Positions 62,480-64,000 of a stretch of DNA of 64,000 bases are shown here, piece after piece; position 1 is the stretch's first letter; the number at the start of each line of letters is the position of its first letter. The DNA is from Macrothele yani (Eukaryota; Arthropoda; Arachnida; Araneae; Macrothelidae), in assembly GCA_039090855.1 (NCBI GenBank), contig CM077010.1:50734905-50798904 (forward strand), in the 5' to 3' direction. The position numbers were made by a program, and so were the translations under genes. Below the pieces are notes generated by a model. It was not told the DNA's origin and ran no database searches. It was given only the letters and a program-made list of their open reading frames with translations.

Positions 62480-64000
62480 TCAAAAAATGTTTGTTGGTTC
62501 GTTCAAAATTTCTGGAGGTTGATCGTGAGATATAGACTCTTGAGTCTGTGGAACAGAAGGTTGAGTAGGGTTGATTATAAAATCGATATTTCGTTCATGA
62601 TACTTGCGACACTGAGCAACGTGTACGTATTGAAATTGATTGTCAGGTTTTTCAAGAACAATGTTATTTTCAAACACATTTGCCACCCGATATGGACCTT
62701 CGTAGCTGGGTGCAAATTTCTTCACTAAAGTATGAGAAACAGAAGACTGGAAGTGCGTTTCCACGAGAGTGAGATCTCCAACGACAAGATCTGGTTCCCT
62801 ACGCCTAGTATTATAATATCTTGCTTGAGCCGCTTGTGCTCTTAGCATTGCAACACGAGCTTTTTCTGCCATGACTCGTACTGATTGCGGAGTTGGTCGC
62901 TGGTTTAGTTCGTCGATAATCCCCGTTAAATTTTCAAAAGGGGTTTTAATTTTGCGACCCAGAAAAAGTTCTGCAGGAGTAATTTTAGTAGATTCGTGAA
63001 CAGACGAGTGGAGGGGGAAGCTCAAGATGGTCATCCCATCGCTCGTGATGATCCATGACAAATGTAGCAATCATTTTCACTAGCGTGCGGTTTACTCGTT
63101 CCGCAGGATTACTCTGGGGATGATATGGGGAAATGAATTTATGCTTAATGTGTAGTCTCGCGCACATTCTTTCAAAAATGTCAGAAATAAATTGGGGACC
63201 ATTATCCGAAACTACTTTATTAGGTGCACCATATCTAGAGAATACTTCATTAATTAATACATTACAAATAACTTCTGCCGTCGCGGCTTTAATGGGAAAA
63301 ACTTCAACCCATTTAGAAAAATTATCAGTTAATACTAGAACGTAACGAGCTTTGTTTTTAACAGATAAAGGATAAGGTCCCAATAAATTTATTGAAATAA
63401 TGTCAAAAACATGAGAACTTGATTTAGATTTCAAGTGACCGGCCGGTCTTACATTACGGTAATTATTAATCTGACACAAGTGACATGATTGAACGTATGC
63501 GAGCACACTTTGGTACATGCCAGGCCAATAGGCAACATCCCGCAATTTACAACGGGTCTTGCGAATACCTAAACGGCCTGCAAGAGGTTCGTCATGAAAT
63601 TCGTTTAAAAGGGCCATTCTAAGGGTTCGCGGAATACTTGGGCGAAACTCTGCCCTAGTAGTCCTAGATTTCGTATAGTAAAGAAGATCCTCTATGACTT
63701 CAAAATGCTGTGACCTTCCAGCCAGAGAAGGATCGCTTTGTAGGGGCGAACCCGCAAGCAAAAAATTATAGATATCCCCAAAATCTGGATCATTTATTAA
63801 TTCTGCCATTATCTGCTCTCTGGATGTTATATCAGCTATTAGAAGTAAAGGCTGACATCCAGGAGTAGTTTCTGTGGGGACCCCACTAATCGGAACGCGA
63901 GACAATGCGTCCGGTAATTGATTCTTATGACCTGGCTGATACGAAATTTTGATATTGCTCTCTTGTAACTTCAGAGCCCACTTCATAAGTCTTTGAGATA
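62480..64000 (-). pseudogene. Gypsy pol: RNase H end and integrase (open at window edge)
   Basis: Minus strand, entering from the right edge. QPGHKNQLPDALSR near 63,930 is the end of the RNase H region. Then the integrase: zinc-binding module with FHDEP, AGRLG (the second His of HHCC is Arg) and CHLCQ; catalytic core with ISINLLGP (first catalytic Asp is Asn), VVSDNGPQF (second Asp) and NPAERVNRTL (Glu); then the C-terminal region with TPAELFLGRK, RYYNTRRREP, and APSYEGPYRV (GPY-type module). A frameshift at a G5 run (63,013-63,017) separates core from C-terminal region. These changes point to an inactive copy; the element is a Ty3/Gypsy retrotransposon. Confidence 0.88.

Overview
The window looks like repeat-rich intergenic DNA from an animal, most likely an arthropod with a large, AT-rich genome. 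The evidence is the mix of repeats: mariner (DD34D), several Tc1-like families, PIF/Harbinger, a Helitron-like end, RTE-type LINEs, a GIY-YIG Penelope-like element, a Gypsy retrotransposon, tRNA-derived SINEs, TTAA-flanked foldback elements and many tandem arrays. I see no operon, no ribosome binding site, no rRNA and no intact tRNA gene. No host protein-coding gene is convincing; one possible terminal exon lies at 31,615-31,807 (- strand). Calls rest on reading translations and repeats by eye, so family names are firmer than exact edges.

Layout. 1-16 kb: a mariner cut by the window edge; a ~41-bp tandem array; a Tc1 split by a Penelope-like insertion; a TTAA foldback element carrying an inverted SINE pair; a long modular repeat (~455-bp higher-order unit); a solo LTR with a tRNA-like core; a 47-bp array; a Tc1 relic; and a second mariner whose transposase contains a five-copy 86-bp expansion. 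15.5-33.5 kb: a complete Tc1-like element with TIRs, SINE copies, a mariner relic, an RTE LINE broken by a Helitron-like insertion and a 29-bp array, another Tc1, two adjacent minisatellites (126 bp and 71 bp), a miniature LTR element, a second TTAA element, and a Tc1 relic carrying an inverted SINE dimer. 34.2-37.2 kb: a 29-copy, 103-bp satellite with higher-order structure. 37.5-45.8 kb: Tc1 relic, ~137-bp array, RTE fragment, SINEs, a hairpin-bearing 336-bp array, and a very young 503-bp TRIM-type LTR element inserted in a KRBA2-like transposon gene. 46-53 kb: four Tc1-like elements or fragments and the second modular repeat. 53.7-55.5 kb: a ~60-copy 29-bp satellite. 56-64 kb: RTE fragment, palindromic minisatellite, a mariner interrupted by PIF/Harbinger, and the 3' part of a Gypsy element on the minus strand (RNase H end, integrase, C-terminal tail, polypurine tract, LTR).

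How the parts relate. Nearly everything is nested parasitic DNA. The most interesting system is the LTR family at 45.24-45.74 kb (relatives at 10.78 and ~31.1-31.5 kb). It is a minimal retrotransposon with no coding sequence, a retroviral-type primer binding site, a polypurine tract, and a tRNA-like RNA polymerase III promoter module inside each LTR. Its LTR start and polypurine tract match those of the Gypsy element at the right edge, which suggests that Gypsy machinery mobilises it. A second pattern is the tRNA-derived SINE found twice as an inverted, tail-outward dimer, in one case flanked as a unit by a ~15-bp target duplication. A third is two Tc1-like elements whose last two catalytic residues are separated by 32 residues rather than 34.
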